Source of the DNA: an uncultured Flavobacteriales bacterium
GTDB taxonomy: Bacteria > Bacteroidota > Bacteroidia > Flavobacteriales_E > Vicingaceae
Direction: 5' to 3'
Length of the DNA stretch: 64,000 nucleotides
Assembly (NCBI GenBank): GCA_937901255.1
Contig: CALCHN010000045.1
Location: 1 to 64,000, forward strand
The notes under the pieces are model-generated. The model saw only the letters and a list, made by a program, of their open reading frames with translations, ran no database searches and had not been told where the DNA came from. Position numbers and translations under genes: made by a program. Below, piece after piece: positions 18,061 to 26,935 of the stretch (position 1 is its first letter; each line of letters starts with the position of its first letter).

Positions 18061-19001
18061 AAAAATTCATTTACATATTTGTTGTTCTATTACTGCCGAG
18101 TTTTGCTCTTGTTGGTCAAAATGTAGCAGTAAAAGCTGTTTTAGACACCAATTTTTTAATGATTGGCGAACAAACACAACTTCACTTTATTGCTAGCTAT
18201 CAAAATAAAAATACACAAATTAGTTTTCCACAACTAAACGATACTATTACCAAAGAGATTGAAATACTTTCTCAATCTAACATAGATACTTCTGTTGCTG
18301 ATGCTAACGGACTTTTTGCTCAATCTAAATCATTACTTATTACCAGTTTTGATTCGGGATATTATGTAATTCCTCCTTTCCAATTTATTGTTAATGGCGA
18401 TACCATTGAGTCCGACCCACTTTTATTAGAAGTACAAAGCATGGAAGTAGATACTGCCAATGCTATTTTCGATATTAAACAACCGCTTTCCGAACCGTTT
18501 TCTATTAAAGATTGGTTAAAAGATAATTGGATGTGGTTAGCAGCTATTTTAGCCGCTCTTATTGGTGTTTTCTTTTTAGTAAGACATTTAAGAAAAGAAA
18601 AACCTGTAGTGGTTGAAGAAAAAGTTGTTCCAAAAGTCCCTATACACGAAATTGCTTTAGGGAAATTAAGGCAGCTAAACGAGCAACAACTATGGCAGAA
18701 TGGAAAAATAAAAACCTATCATTCAGAAATTTCTGAAATACTAAGAGAATATATTGAAGATAGATATAAAGTAAATGCGTTGGAAGAAACCACTTCTGAA
18801 ATTATGCACGGATTAAGGCTGCATCAACTTCCAGAAGATTTAAAACTAAAACTTTCGCAAACGCTAACCCTAGCCGATTTAGTAAAATTCGCTAAGGAAC
18901 AACCGTTGGCGAATGAAAATGAAAATAGTATTAATTATGCCATTGCATTTATTGAAGCAACAAAAGTGATTGAACCTGAAAACAACAATACAAATGCTTG
19001 A
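18057..19001 (+). CDS. DUF4381-like membrane protein of the Bat locus
   Basis: A 314-residue protein starting at GTG (18057), which overlaps the TGA of the DUF58 gene. A signal peptide (1-20, ending LVGQ) leads into a periplasmic beta domain resembling the N-terminal domains of BatD (NFLMIGEQTQLHF). A single transmembrane helix (about 158-177) follows, then a cytosolic tail with an IHEIALGKLRQL segment like that of DUF4381 proteins. In Bacteroidota a gene of this type always sits between DUF58 and batA. Presumed component of the Bat complex; its role is not known. Confidence 0.85.
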   Translation: MKKFIYIFVVLLLPSFALVGQNVAVKAVLDTNFLMIGEQTQLHFIASYQNKNTQISFPQLNDTITKEIEILSQSNIDTSVADANGLFAQSKSLLITSFDSGYYVIPPFQFIVNGDTIESDPLLLEVQSMEVDTANAIFDIKQPLSEPFSIKDWLKDNWMWLAAILAALIGVFFLVRHLRKEKPVVVEEKVVPKVPIHEIALGKLRQLNEQQLWQNGKIKTYHSEISEILREYIEDRYKVNALEETTSEIMHGLRLHQLPEDLKLKLSQTLTLADLVKFAKEQPLANENENSINYAIAFIEATKVIEPENNNTNA

Positions 19002-19992
19002 TTTTTGGTACGACATATCATTTGCTAATCCAACCTTTTTCTGGCTGCTGCTCATTATTCCGTTGCTGTTTATTTGGTATATTTTAAGACTGAAAAAGCA
19101 CCAAGGAAACGTTAAACTTAGCACCAACGAAAACCTAACTTCTACTTTTTTAGCCAAATCTAGGCACAGTATATTTTTATTGAGAATTATTGGAATTACT
19201 GCTTTAATAACAGCTATTGCACGACCACAAACGTCATCAAGCTGGCAAGATGTTTCTACCGAAGGTATTGATATTGTATTGAGTATTGATGTTTCAGGAA
19301 GTATGTTAGCAGAAGATTTTAAACCTAATCGTTTAGAAGCTTGTAAAAATATTGCTATGGAATTTATTTCCAACAGACCTAACGACAGAATGGGCTTGGT
19401 TGTTTTTGCTGGCGAAAGCTTTACTCAATGTCCGCTAACTACCGACCATGATGTACTTATTAATCTTTTTTCGAGCATACAAAATGGAATGATTGAAGAT
19501 GGAACAGCAATTGGAATGGGTTTAGCAACCGCAGTAAGCAGATTAAAAGATAGTGAAGCCAAAAGTAAAGTAGTTATTTTACTTACCGATGGAATTAATA
19601 ACTCGGGTTCTATTCCTCCAGTTACAGCAGCAGAAATTGCCAGAGAATTTGGTGTTAGAGTTTATACTATTGGTGTAGGCACAACAGGAACTGCTCCTAC
19701 CCCTTATGTTGATCAATTTGGCAGAAAACAATACCAAGATGTGCCAGTAAGAATTGATGAAGAAACAATGACTCAAATAGCTGAAATGGCTGACGGAAAA
19801 TATTTTAGAGCCAAAAGCAATAAAGAATTAGAAGAAATTTACAAAGAAATTGATAAAATGGAAAAATCTAAAATTAACGTTACGGATTACAGAAAAAAAT
19901 CGGAGAAATTTTTACCATTTGCCATTTTAGCCGCTTGTGCTTTATTAATAGAATTTTTATTAACCAAAACACTTTACAAAAGCATTGTTTAG
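18994..19992 (+). CDS. batA: BatA, VWA-domain membrane protein
   Basis: Aerotolerance protein of about 332 residues. A longer reading would use a TTG at 18970, but the ATG at 18994 (MLDFWYDISFANPTFFWLL) is the better start and overlaps the previous stop. Two N-terminal membrane helices (about 14-32 and 58-78) precede a VWA domain with the MIDAS residues DVSGS (about residue 99), DGTAIG and LTDGINNSG. A C-terminal helix (about 306-326) follows. BatA and BatB pair in the inner membrane. The gene ends inside the start region of batB. Confidence 0.92.
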   Translation: MLDFWYDISFANPTFFWLLLIIPLLFIWYILRLKKHQGNVKLSTNENLTSTFLAKSRHSIFLLRIIGITALITAIARPQTSSSWQDVSTEGIDIVLSIDVSGSMLAEDFKPNRLEACKNIAMEFISNRPNDRMGLVVFAGESFTQCPLTTDHDVLINLFSSIQNGMIEDGTAIGMGLATAVSRLKDSEAKSKVVILLTDGINNSGSIPPVTAAEIAREFGVRVYTIGVGTTGTAPTPYVDQFGRKQYQDVPVRIDEETMTQIAEMADGKYFRAKSNKELEEIYKEIDKMEKSKINVTDYRKKSEKFLPFAILAACALLIEFLLTKTLYKSIV

Positions 19993-21019
19993 ATTTGAAA
20001 ACATATTATTTCTGTATGCTTTAGCGGTGGTTATTCCATTACTAATTATTGCTTTTTTATTGTTTCAACAGTGGAAAAAGAAAAAGTTAAAGCAATTTGG
20101 AAGTCACCACTTAATAAAAAGATTAACGCCTGAAGTAGCCAAACACCAACCTACAGTTAAGTTTGTATTGTACTTACTTGCCATCACTTCTTTGTTTATT
20201 GGTTTGGCAAACTTACAATATGGCACAAAAGCCAAAGAAATTAAACGTGAAGGTGTTGATTTAATGATAGCCTTAGATGTTTCTAACAGTATGTTGGCAG
20301 AAGACCTCTCTCCTAACCGACTGGAAAGAGCCAAAAGAGCCATCTATCAGCTTATAGAAAAACTAGAAAACGATAGGTTAGGAATTATCATCTTTGCTGG
20401 TGAAGCTTATGTTCAGCTTCCTATCACTTCCGATTATTCTTCAGCAAAATTATTTTTGGAAAGTATCGGTACAGACATAGTTCCTGTTCAGGGTACAGCC
20501 ATAGGGAAAGCCATTGATTTAGCTCTTCGTTCTTTTAACCCCGAAGCAGAAACCAGCAAAGCCATTATTATTATTACCGATGGAGAAAATCATGAAGATG
20601 ATGCGTTGGGTGCTGCTGCAAATGCAATTGAAAATGATGTTTTTGTACATACTATTGGCATGGGTTCTGAAAATGGTGCTCCACTTCCTATTTACCAAAA
20701 TGGCAGACAAGTAGGATTTAGAACCGATAATAGCAACAATACTATCGTTTCTAAGTTAAATGAAAAAATGCTTCAAGAAATTGCAGCTGCCGGAGAAGGA
20801 ACTTATGTAAGAGCAACCAATGCCAATGCAGGTTTATCTATTATTATGAATGAGATAAACAAAATGGAGAAAAAGGAATTTGGCAGCAAGGTCTTTAAAA
20901 ATTACGATGATAGGTTTCAGTTATTTTTACTAATCAGCTTAGTATTACTAATTATAGAGTTTTTAATATCGAAAAGAAGAAGTAGTAAATTAGATAAGAT
21001 TAACTTATTTCAATCATAA
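19985..21019 (+). CDS. batB: BatB, VWA-domain membrane protein
   Basis: A 344-residue paralogue of BatA, starting at a TTG (19985) that overlaps the batA stop. The start is supported because MFRFENILFLYAL matches the conserved BatB opening (FRFEN, then LY), and no ATG is available. Hydrophobic helices at about 8-27 and 58-74 precede the VWA domain, with DVSNS (98-102), GTAIG and ITDGENHEDD. A terminal helix lies at about 315-334. In the usual Bacteroidota order batC follows directly, but here a GxxExxY gene intervenes. Confidence 0.93.
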   Translation: MFRFENILFLYALAVVIPLLIIAFLLFQQWKKKKLKQFGSHHLIKRLTPEVAKHQPTVKFVLYLLAITSLFIGLANLQYGTKAKEIKREGVDLMIALDVSNSMLAEDLSPNRLERAKRAIYQLIEKLENDRLGIIIFAGEAYVQLPITSDYSSAKLFLESIGTDIVPVQGTAIGKAIDLALRSFNPEAETSKAIIIITDGENHEDDALGAAANAIENDVFVHTIGMGSENGAPLPIYQNGRQVGFRTDNSNNTIVSKLNEKMLQEIAAAGEGTYVRATNANAGLSIIMNEINKMEKKEFGSKVFKNYDDRFQLFLLISLVLLIIEFLISKRRSSKLDKINLFQS

Positions 21020-21287
21020 ATAAAAACAGTTACGTGAATGTTTTAAGTTTATGATAATTAGTGAAATTGAAATAAATAGTTTGTGTGAACAATTTTAATT
21101 TTTACAAATACAAAACACAAATTAACACTCATTCCACAAATTTATTAGTGGATAGAAAAAAAGTAATGAACACAAAAAAACATCTTTGATGTTTTAAATT
21201 TGTGACAATTAGTGAAATTGAAATAAAATTTGTGTCAACGGATTTAGTATTTATAAATACATTGCACAACTGAATTTTTTTAATAAA
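21020..21287. repeat. Repeat-filled gap upstream of GxxExxY gene 1
   Basis: This 268-base spacer between batB and the GxxExxY gene holds an imperfect direct repeat. Copy 1 (21039-21090) and copy 2 (21190-21238) share the 19-base core AATTAGTGAAATTGAAATA and both close with TTTGTGT. A related sequence in inverted orientation lies at about 21110-21151. No open frame of note. The repeats mark it as inserted DNA within the bat operon. Confidence 0.75.
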
Positions 21288-21671
21288 ATGGGGCTAGACG
21301 AAAAATATCCATATAAAACAGAGTGTTATAAAATAATTGGACTGTGTATGGAAGTTCATTCTAATTTAGGAAAAGGATTGTCTGAAATTATTTATAAAGA
21401 TGCTTTAGAATATGAATTAAATAAACACAATATTCCATATTCAAGAGAACTTAAATTTGAAGTGAAATATAAAGATGTAATACTAAACCACTATTATTAC
21501 GCTGATTTTGTTGCGTATAATGACATTATTTTAGAAATAAAAGCTAAAAGAGGAATTATTGAAGAACATGTAACTCAAACATTAAACTATATGTCTATAT
21601 CAAAAAGTAAAGTTGGACTAATTTTCAATTTTGGAGAAGATTCATTAACTTATAAAAGGTTAGTTTTATAA
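21288..21671 (+). CDS. GxxExxY protein (PD-(D/E)XK_3 fold), copy 1
   Basis: A 127-residue protein with the family motif GLSEIIY (G-x-x-E-x-x-Y), then ADFVAYNDIILEIKA. The Asp and the E-x-K match a PD-(D/E)XK nuclease-fold core, assigned in Pfam as PDDEXK_3. The biological role is unknown. It lies between batB and batC, 10 bases before batC, an unusual place, with repeats upstream. A second, divergent member lies at 43657-44046. It may have hitch-hiked on a repeat; nuclease activity is inferred only from the fold. Confidence 0.88.
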   Translation: MGLDEKYPYKTECYKIIGLCMEVHSNLGKGLSEIIYKDALEYELNKHNIPYSRELKFEVKYKDVILNHYYYADFVAYNDIILEIKAKRGIIEEHVTQTLNYMSISKSKVGLIFNFGEDSLTYKRLVL

Positions 21672-21681
21672 ATATAAACAG

Positions 21682-22404
21682 ATGAAATACATTTTATTCA
21701 TATTATTTTTAAGTGTTGTTGGGTTTTCTTTTGCTCAGGAAGAGAAAAAATATATCCGTGAGGGAAATAAGCTCTACGAAAATGAAAAATATACCGAAGC
21801 TACCGAAAGCTATAAAAAAGCATTAGAAAAAAATCAGGCTTCAGAAAAAGCTACATTTAATTTAGGAGACGCCCTTTATAAAGAACAAAAATTTGCTGAA
21901 GCTGCCGAAGAATTTAAAAAAGTTGCGGAACAAAGCTCCAATAAAGAACTTAGAGCAAGTGCTTTCCATAACTTAGGCAACTCTTTTTTAGAAGCTCAAA
22001 AATACCAAGAGAGTGTTGATGCATACAAAAATGCACTTCGCCTTAACCCGAAAGATAATGAAACCAGGTACAACCTTGCTTATGCTCAAAAGAAATTAAA
22101 AGAACAACAACAAAACGAAAATAAAGATAAGGATAAAGAAAAAGAGAATAAGGAAGAAAACAAAGACAATAAAGATAAAGAAGAAAATAAAGACGAGCAG
22201 AAACAAGAGAATAAGGACGAGCAAAAGAATGAAGAGAAAAAGCAAGATCAGCAAAAAGAACAACAACAGAAACCTAGTCAGCTATCTAAAGAAGAAGCAC
22301 AACGTATGTTAGACGCTCTTAATCAGAAAGAAAAAGAAGTACAAGCTAAGATGAAAAAAGAAAAAGAAAAGGGTCAGAAAGTTAAAATTGAAAAAGATTG
22401 GTAG
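21682..22404 (+). CDS. batC: BatC, TPR protein
   Basis: An exported TPR protein of 240 residues. The signal peptide (1-19, ending SFAQ) is followed by about three TPR units (roughly 20-140; typical NPKDNETRYNLAYAQ). The C-terminal third (about 150-240) is extremely rich in Lys, Glu, Gln, Asn and Asp, a hallmark of BatC. It acts as a periplasmic scaffold of the Bat complex in the current model. It lies 10 bases after the GxxExxY gene and 26 bases before batD, so it is still in operon order. Confidence 0.92.
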   Translation: MKYILFILFLSVVGFSFAQEEKKYIREGNKLYENEKYTEATESYKKALEKNQASEKATFNLGDALYKEQKFAEAAEEFKKVAEQSSNKELRASAFHNLGNSFLEAQKYQESVDAYKNALRLNPKDNETRYNLAYAQKKLKEQQQNENKDKDKEKENKEENKDNKDKEENKDEQKQENKDEQKNEEKKQDQQKEQQQKPSQLSKEEAQRMLDALNQKEKEVQAKMKKEKEKGQKVKIEKDW

Positions 22405-22430
22405 ATAATAATTAGAGATTAGAAAAATAA

Positions 22431-24215
22431 ATGAAACGATTTACAACATATTTACTTTTGCTACTAGCTTTCACAAGCTCAGGAATAATAGCTGTTGCTC
22501 AGGATGTAAGTTTTACTGCTGCTGCAAGCCACTACGATGTTGCTACCGGAGACCGTTTTAAAATTGAATTTAAAGTAAATTCCAATATAGAAAATTTTAC
22601 CCCTCCTAAACTATCTAATTTTAGAGTGCTTTCGGGGCCAAATCAATCTACTAGCATGAGTTGGGTAAATGGTAAAACAAGTGCCAATATTTCTTACAGT
22701 TACATTTTAATGGCAGTAAAAGAAGGAAGTTTTACCATTCCTCCTGCTGTTGTAGTTGTTAATGGTAAAGCATACCAATCTAACACCATAGAAATTAATG
22801 TTAGCAAAGGAGCTAATGTACAAAATAATCCTAATAGCAACAACGCTACTGTTACTAAAAATTCTGGAGAATTATTCATTAAATCTAGTGTAAACAAAAC
22901 CACAGTTTATCAGGGAGAGCATTTGGTAGCCACTTATCAGCTTTTTACTAAAATAAATATTGCGGCTAATGAAATGGTTAAAAATGCCGATTTAAACGGT
23001 TTTTGGAGTCAGGAAATTAATATAGGACAAGCCCAATGGACACAAGAAATAATTAACGGAGAACGTTGGAACATTGCTACCATCAGGAAAATTGTATTGT
23101 TTCCACAGCGTTCGGGAGAGTTGGAAATAGATCCGTTAGAAATGCGTTTCATTACTCAAAAAAGAGTGAGTGGCGGACAAAGTATTTTCGACCAATTTTT
23201 CGGACAAGTAGTTGAAGAAGAACACATCGTAAAAAGTAAACCTATTAAAATTAAAGTGCTTCCTCATCCTGCTCCTAAACCTGATGATTTTGTCAATGCT
23301 GTTGGTCAGTTAAAAATGACTACAGACGTTTCTGCTACAGAAGTTAAAGCCAACGAAGCCATAAACATAAAAGTAACAATTAGCGGAACCGGTAACCTGC
23401 CTTTAATTGATAATCCCCAAATTAACTTCCCGAAAGAATTTGAAATTTACGACCCTAAAATAACCGACAATACTAAAACTGGTAATAACGGAGTTTCTGG
23501 AAGTAAAGAATATAACTATTTGGTTATTCCACGTTATTCAGGAAATTTCACATTAGAACCTATTACTTTCTCTTATTTTAACCCTTCAACAAAAAAATAC
23601 GAAACCATTACCTCCAACCCTATTGTGTTGAAAATAAACAAAGGCGATGGCACAGAAAACAATGTAACCTATACCGCAGCAGGGAAAGAAGACATTAAAA
23701 TTCTGGGGGAAGATATTAGATACATCCATACCGATACCCCACAATTTGTATTAAATGCAAACAATTTATACAACACATGGAAATTTTATGCTCTACTCCT
23801 ACTAGCTCCACTACTTTTTATTATCGCATTTATTTTAAGAAACAAAACTAGAGCAGCCAACAGTGATATCGCCAGAGTTAAGAGTAGAAAAGCAGGTAAA
23901 TTAGCTTCTAAACTTTTATCATCGGCTAAAAAAAGCTTGGCAGCAAATGATAAAAATGCTTTTTATGAAGCTACTTCTAAAGCTTTATTTGGTTATGTTG
24001 GTGATAAATTAAACATTGCTGTTGCAGACCTAACTAAAGAAAATATAAAGTCTTCGCTTGCCACTAAAAATGTAGATGATAACATCATCAACTCATTAAT
24101 AGAAACCATTGATTTATGTGACATGGCTCGTTTTGCTCCTATTCCTGTTTCCGAACAAGAAGTTTACGACAAAGCTGAAAAAATTATCCAACAAATAGAA
24201 AAAGCAGTTGCTTAA
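22431..24215 (+). CDS. batD: BatD / oxygen tolerance protein
   Basis: A 594-residue BatD-type protein. It has a signal peptide (1-24, ending AVAQ) and a run of Ig-like beta domains, with the conserved VYQGEHLVATYQLFT and FRVLSGPNQSTSMSWVNG. A single transmembrane helix sits near residues 450-470 (FYALLLLAPLLFIIAFIL), followed by a cytosolic helical tail with a KALFGYVGDKLN segment. BatD completes the aerotolerance operon. A short AATTAGAGATTAG repeat lies in the 26-base spacer before it. Length and architecture are normal. Confidence 0.93.
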   Translation: MKRFTTYLLLLLAFTSSGIIAVAQDVSFTAAASHYDVATGDRFKIEFKVNSNIENFTPPKLSNFRVLSGPNQSTSMSWVNGKTSANISYSYILMAVKEGSFTIPPAVVVVNGKAYQSNTIEINVSKGANVQNNPNSNNATVTKNSGELFIKSSVNKTTVYQGEHLVATYQLFTKINIAANEMVKNADLNGFWSQEINIGQAQWTQEIINGERWNIATIRKIVLFPQRSGELEIDPLEMRFITQKRVSGGQSIFDQFFGQVVEEEHIVKSKPIKIKVLPHPAPKPDDFVNAVGQLKMTTDVSATEVKANEAINIKVTISGTGNLPLIDNPQINFPKEFEIYDPKITDNTKTGNNGVSGSKEYNYLVIPRYSGNFTLEPITFSYFNPSTKKYETITSNPIVLKINKGDGTENNVTYTAAGKEDIKILGEDIRYIHTDTPQFVLNANNLYNTWKFYALLLLAPLLFIIAFILRNKTRAANSDIARVKSRKAGKLASKLLSSAKKSLAANDKNAFYEATSKALFGYVGDKLNIAVADLTKENIKSSLATKNVDDNIINSLIETIDLCDMARFAPIPVSEQEVYDKAEKIIQQIEKAVA

Positions 24216-24236
24216 TACAAACTTAAAATCAACCAA

Positions 24237-25112
24237 ATGAACTACACCGATAAAATGTTTAAAAATGATGAACTAAAAAGTAAAACTATTTTAATTACCG
24301 GTGGTGGAACTGGTTTAGGAAAAAGTATGGCAACTTATTTTTTAGAATTAGGAGCCAATATTATTATAGCTTCCCGAAAGGAAGAAGTGATTAACAGTAC
24401 CGTTGAAGAGCTAAAAACCTTAACTAAAAAAGATAATATTGTTGGTTACGTTTGTGATGTGAGAGATTATCTACAAGTGGAGAAAGTAATTAATTTAGGT
24501 ATCGAAAAATTTGGTGCAATAAACGGATTGGTAAACAATGCAGCAGGTAATTTTATTAGTCCTACGGAAAGATTATCTCACAAAGCATTTGATGTTATTA
24601 CAGACATTGTTTTAAAAGGCAGCTACAATTGCAGTTTGGCGTTAGGAAAATACTGGATAGCCAATCAAATTAAAGGAAATGTAGTAAATATTGTAACTAC
24701 TTACAGTTGGACAGGCTCAGGGTATGTTGTTCCATCGGCTTGTGCCAAAGCTGGTGTTTTAGCACTTACTCGTTCGTTAGCTTCAGAATGGGCTAAATAT
24801 GGTATTAAAAATAATGCTATTGCTCCAGGACCATTTCCTACGCAAGGTGCATTTAGCCGTTTGTTTCCAGATGCTGTTGCAAAAAATATAGACCCACTAA
24901 AAAGAATTCCACTAAAACGATTTGGCGAACACCAAGAACTAGCTAACTTAGCAGCTTATTTAATGTCGGATTTTTCTGCTTACATAAATGGCGAAGTAAT
25001 AACTATAGATGGAGGAGAATGGATTTATAACGCTGGAGAATTTAATAGTTTTGATGCTATTCCTAACGAAATGTGGGATGAAGTAGAAAAACACGTTAGA
25101 GGTAAAAAATAA
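24237..25112 (+). CDS. SDR oxidoreductase, 2,4-dienoyl-CoA reductase-like
   Basis: A 291-residue short-chain dehydrogenase. The nucleotide-binding motif is TGGGTGLG (21-28) and the structural motif is NNAAG (100-104). The usual YxxxK is replaced by S167-x-x-x-K171 with a Tyr at 156, exactly 15 before the Lys. That spacing (Tyr -15, Ser -4 from Lys) is that of mitochondrial-type 2,4-dienoyl-CoA reductase DECR. PGPFPTQGAFSRL is its specific substrate-loop signature. Such enzymes reduce 2,4-dienoyl-CoA during unsaturated fatty acid oxidation. It starts 21 bases after batD on the same strand; a functional link is not evident. Confidence 0.9.
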   Translation: MNYTDKMFKNDELKSKTILITGGGTGLGKSMATYFLELGANIIIASRKEEVINSTVEELKTLTKKDNIVGYVCDVRDYLQVEKVINLGIEKFGAINGLVNNAAGNFISPTERLSHKAFDVITDIVLKGSYNCSLALGKYWIANQIKGNVVNIVTTYSWTGSGYVVPSACAKAGVLALTRSLASEWAKYGIKNNAIAPGPFPTQGAFSRLFPDAVAKNIDPLKRIPLKRFGEHQELANLAAYLMSDFSAYINGEVITIDGGEWIYNAGEFNSFDAIPNEMWDEVEKHVRGKK

Positions 25113-25128
25113 CTACTGCCTTTTTGCA

Positions 25129-25671
25129 ATGCTAAAAAAATTAAAACTCAATATAGCTCAGTTCTTACTAAAAAAGAAGAATAAAAACACCTTAAGAAAA
25201 GTTAGGGCTATTGGTTTGGATAAAGCCACAGAAATAGGAATTATCTACGATGCTACCAACAGAATGGAGTACGAAGCGGTAAAGAAATTAACCAACTACC
25301 TTATTGAAGAAAGAAAAAAAGTGGCTACTCTTGGCTACATCAATTCAAAAAAAGGTTCTGAAGTAATGTCTCCTCACCTACACTATCGTTATTTCGATAA
25401 TAACAACTTGTCAAGATTAATGATTCCCACAGGAAATGAGGTAGATAAATTTATCGCTAGCCCTTTTCAAATTTTAATTGACCTTACCATGTCCGATTGT
25501 TTTCCGAACAAGTACATTACTACACTTTCTGTTGCACGTTTTAAAGTAGGTGCTTGTGGCGATTACAGAGATGAAGCCTGTGATTTAACCATTGCCTTAA
25601 AAGAAAATAAATCTATCGATCAACTTATCTTGCAAATAAAGCACTATTTAAAAATGATTAATGCAAATTGA
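25129..25671 (+). CDS. DUF6913 family protein
   Basis: A 180-residue cytosolic protein widespread in Flavobacteriales as DUF6913; function unknown. Conserved features include the basic N-terminus, the RAIGLDKATEIGIIYDA strand, IEERKKVATLGYI and the central FQILIDLTMSDCFPNKYITTLS, and the C-terminal part is helical. The mixed beta/alpha pattern and the DLT loop suggest a Rossmann-like fold, but no catalytic motif is evident. It follows the DECR-like gene by 16 bases and may be co-transcribed. Confidence 0.78.
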   Translation: MLKKLKLNIAQFLLKKKNKNTLRKVRAIGLDKATEIGIIYDATNRMEYEAVKKLTNYLIEERKKVATLGYINSKKGSEVMSPHLHYRYFDNNNLSRLMIPTGNEVDKFIASPFQILIDLTMSDCFPNKYITTLSVARFKVGACGDYRDEACDLTIALKENKSIDQLILQIKHYLKMINAN

Positions 25672-25682
25672 TTGTTATTTAA

Positions 25683-26789
25683 TTAAGCTCCTCTTTTAAT
25701 TTCATTATAAGTTACTGATTTTGACAAAGTAGCAATCGGACGGAAATAACTTCTTATGTTTTCCCATTTCTCTGGATGTTCTTGTAAAAGTTGTACTATT
25801 TTTTGCTGATGCTTTTTAAGAATATCAGAAATTGCCGCTGCAGAAATTGGTGGTTGACAAGCTTCTCCTATATTTGGACCTGTAATTTTTTCATTTTTTG
25901 CAAGTAGTCGTATTGTTGCTTGCTCGTACCTATCCAAAAACTGAGCTGTTTTATCTAAAAGCTGTTGTTTAACAGTAGTCTCGCCAACAGAAGTGTTTTT
26001 GAGAATAACAATATCATAATCAGAAATTTCATAGAATTTTTTGTAACCATACTTATTTATTATAATTTCTAACGAATGAACCAACACATTACTAAGCTCC
26101 TCAAGAGAAAGGTTTAGATGGTTAAGTTTTTCAATTGCTGTATCAGACAAAGCAAAATCGGTTGTCTCGCTTAATACAAGTTGTTGTAAAATATAGTTGT
26201 ATGTGTTTTTAAGTTGATTAAACTTAGCTTCTTCTAAACGTTTAATTTTATTTTGCATTTCAGTTAAATCAACACTTTCTGCAATTTTTTTATGAATTTG
26301 CTTATTGGTATAATTGGCTTTAAATTGAAGCGTAAGCTGGTTGTATAACAAATTCTGAATAACTTCTTTAATAGTAACCGCCATTGCTTGGTCGCTATTC
26401 GTTAGTTTAAAATTGGCAATACTATTTTTAAAATATAAATACAACACATCAAAATATCCATCGTCAGGATTTTTAAACCTAAGCTCAAGTACGGAGCTTT
26501 TTTCTTCATCCATAAATGTAAGTTGATCTTCTTTATTATGCTTTGTTTCAAACGGAACATGTTCAGGCTTAATCCAATTAGCTTGCTTCCCAGCAGTTCT
26601 TAATTCTTGTAAAAATACTGGTTCTTCCATCTTATAATGAGATAGTTCTCCATTAAATAATACTGCCGTAGGATGATTTTGATTGCTATTGTAAAATACA
26701 GCTACACATTTATCCAAACCACTAATTACCTGCCTTGAATGAAGCAAGAAATAATAAAATGGATGTTGTAAAAAAGTATATCGCTGCAT
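25683..26789 (-). CDS. Unrecognised 368-residue protein, possibly DNA-binding
   Basis: I do not recognise a family. There is no signal peptide. The N-terminal half (about 1-140) is beta-rich, the central part (about 145-210) is a charged, coiled-coil-like helix (KIAESVDLTEMQNKIKRLEEAKF), and the C-terminal half is helical. The final 80 residues include GPNIGEACQPPISAAAISDILKKHQQKIVQLL, which could be read as a helix-turn-helix; this is not strongly supported. It is divergent from another orphan gene across a 146-base gap with a perfect 20-base palindrome. The neat palindrome makes a regulator plausible, but that is inference. Confidence 0.7.
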   Translation of the reverse strand: MQRYTFLQHPFYYFLLHSRQVISGLDKCVAVFYNSNQNHPTAVLFNGELSHYKMEEPVFLQELRTAGKQANWIKPEHVPFETKHNKEDQLTFMDEEKSSVLELRFKNPDDGYFDVLYLYFKNSIANFKLTNSDQAMAVTIKEVIQNLLYNQLTLQFKANYTNKQIHKKIAESVDLTEMQNKIKRLEEAKFNQLKNTYNYILQQLVLSETTDFALSDTAIEKLNHLNLSLEELSNVLVHSLEIIINKYGYKKFYEISDYDIVILKNTSVGETTVKQQLLDKTAQFLDRYEQATIRLLAKNEKITGPNIGEACQPPISAAAISDILKKHQQKIVQLLQEHPEKWENIRSYFRPIATLSKSVTYNEIKRGA

Positions 26790-26814
26790 AATACTATTTT
26801 GAGACCTTAAAAAT

Positions 26815-26834
26815 ATAACTTAAATTTAAGTTAT
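26815..26834. promoter_or_regulatory. Perfect 20-base palindrome, candidate operator
   Basis: ATAACTTAAATTTAAGTTAT is a perfect palindrome between two divergent genes, 26 bases before the start of the minus-strand gene. Further half-site-like ACTTAA words follow at 26839-26890. It may be an operator for either promoter. Being AT-rich, it could also be a chance feature, although a perfect 20-mer is uncommon even here. Confidence 0.45.
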
Positions 26835-26935
26835 GCAAACTTAAAAACTTAATTTTTTATTTAAGCAATATTTCTACTTAAACTTAAAAATAAACGCTAA
26901 CAATCTTTGTTTATTTGCTTTAAAATAATTCAATT

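Noticed and set aside
18879..19373. Long antisense frame over batA
   Set aside because: It is opposite two secure coding regions and has no recognisable domain or start context.
16061..24215. Novel defence or toxin system around the MoxR/VWA genes
   Set aside because: MoxR-VWA pairs can look like defence modules, but gene order and domains match the known Bat aerotolerance operon of Bacteroidota.
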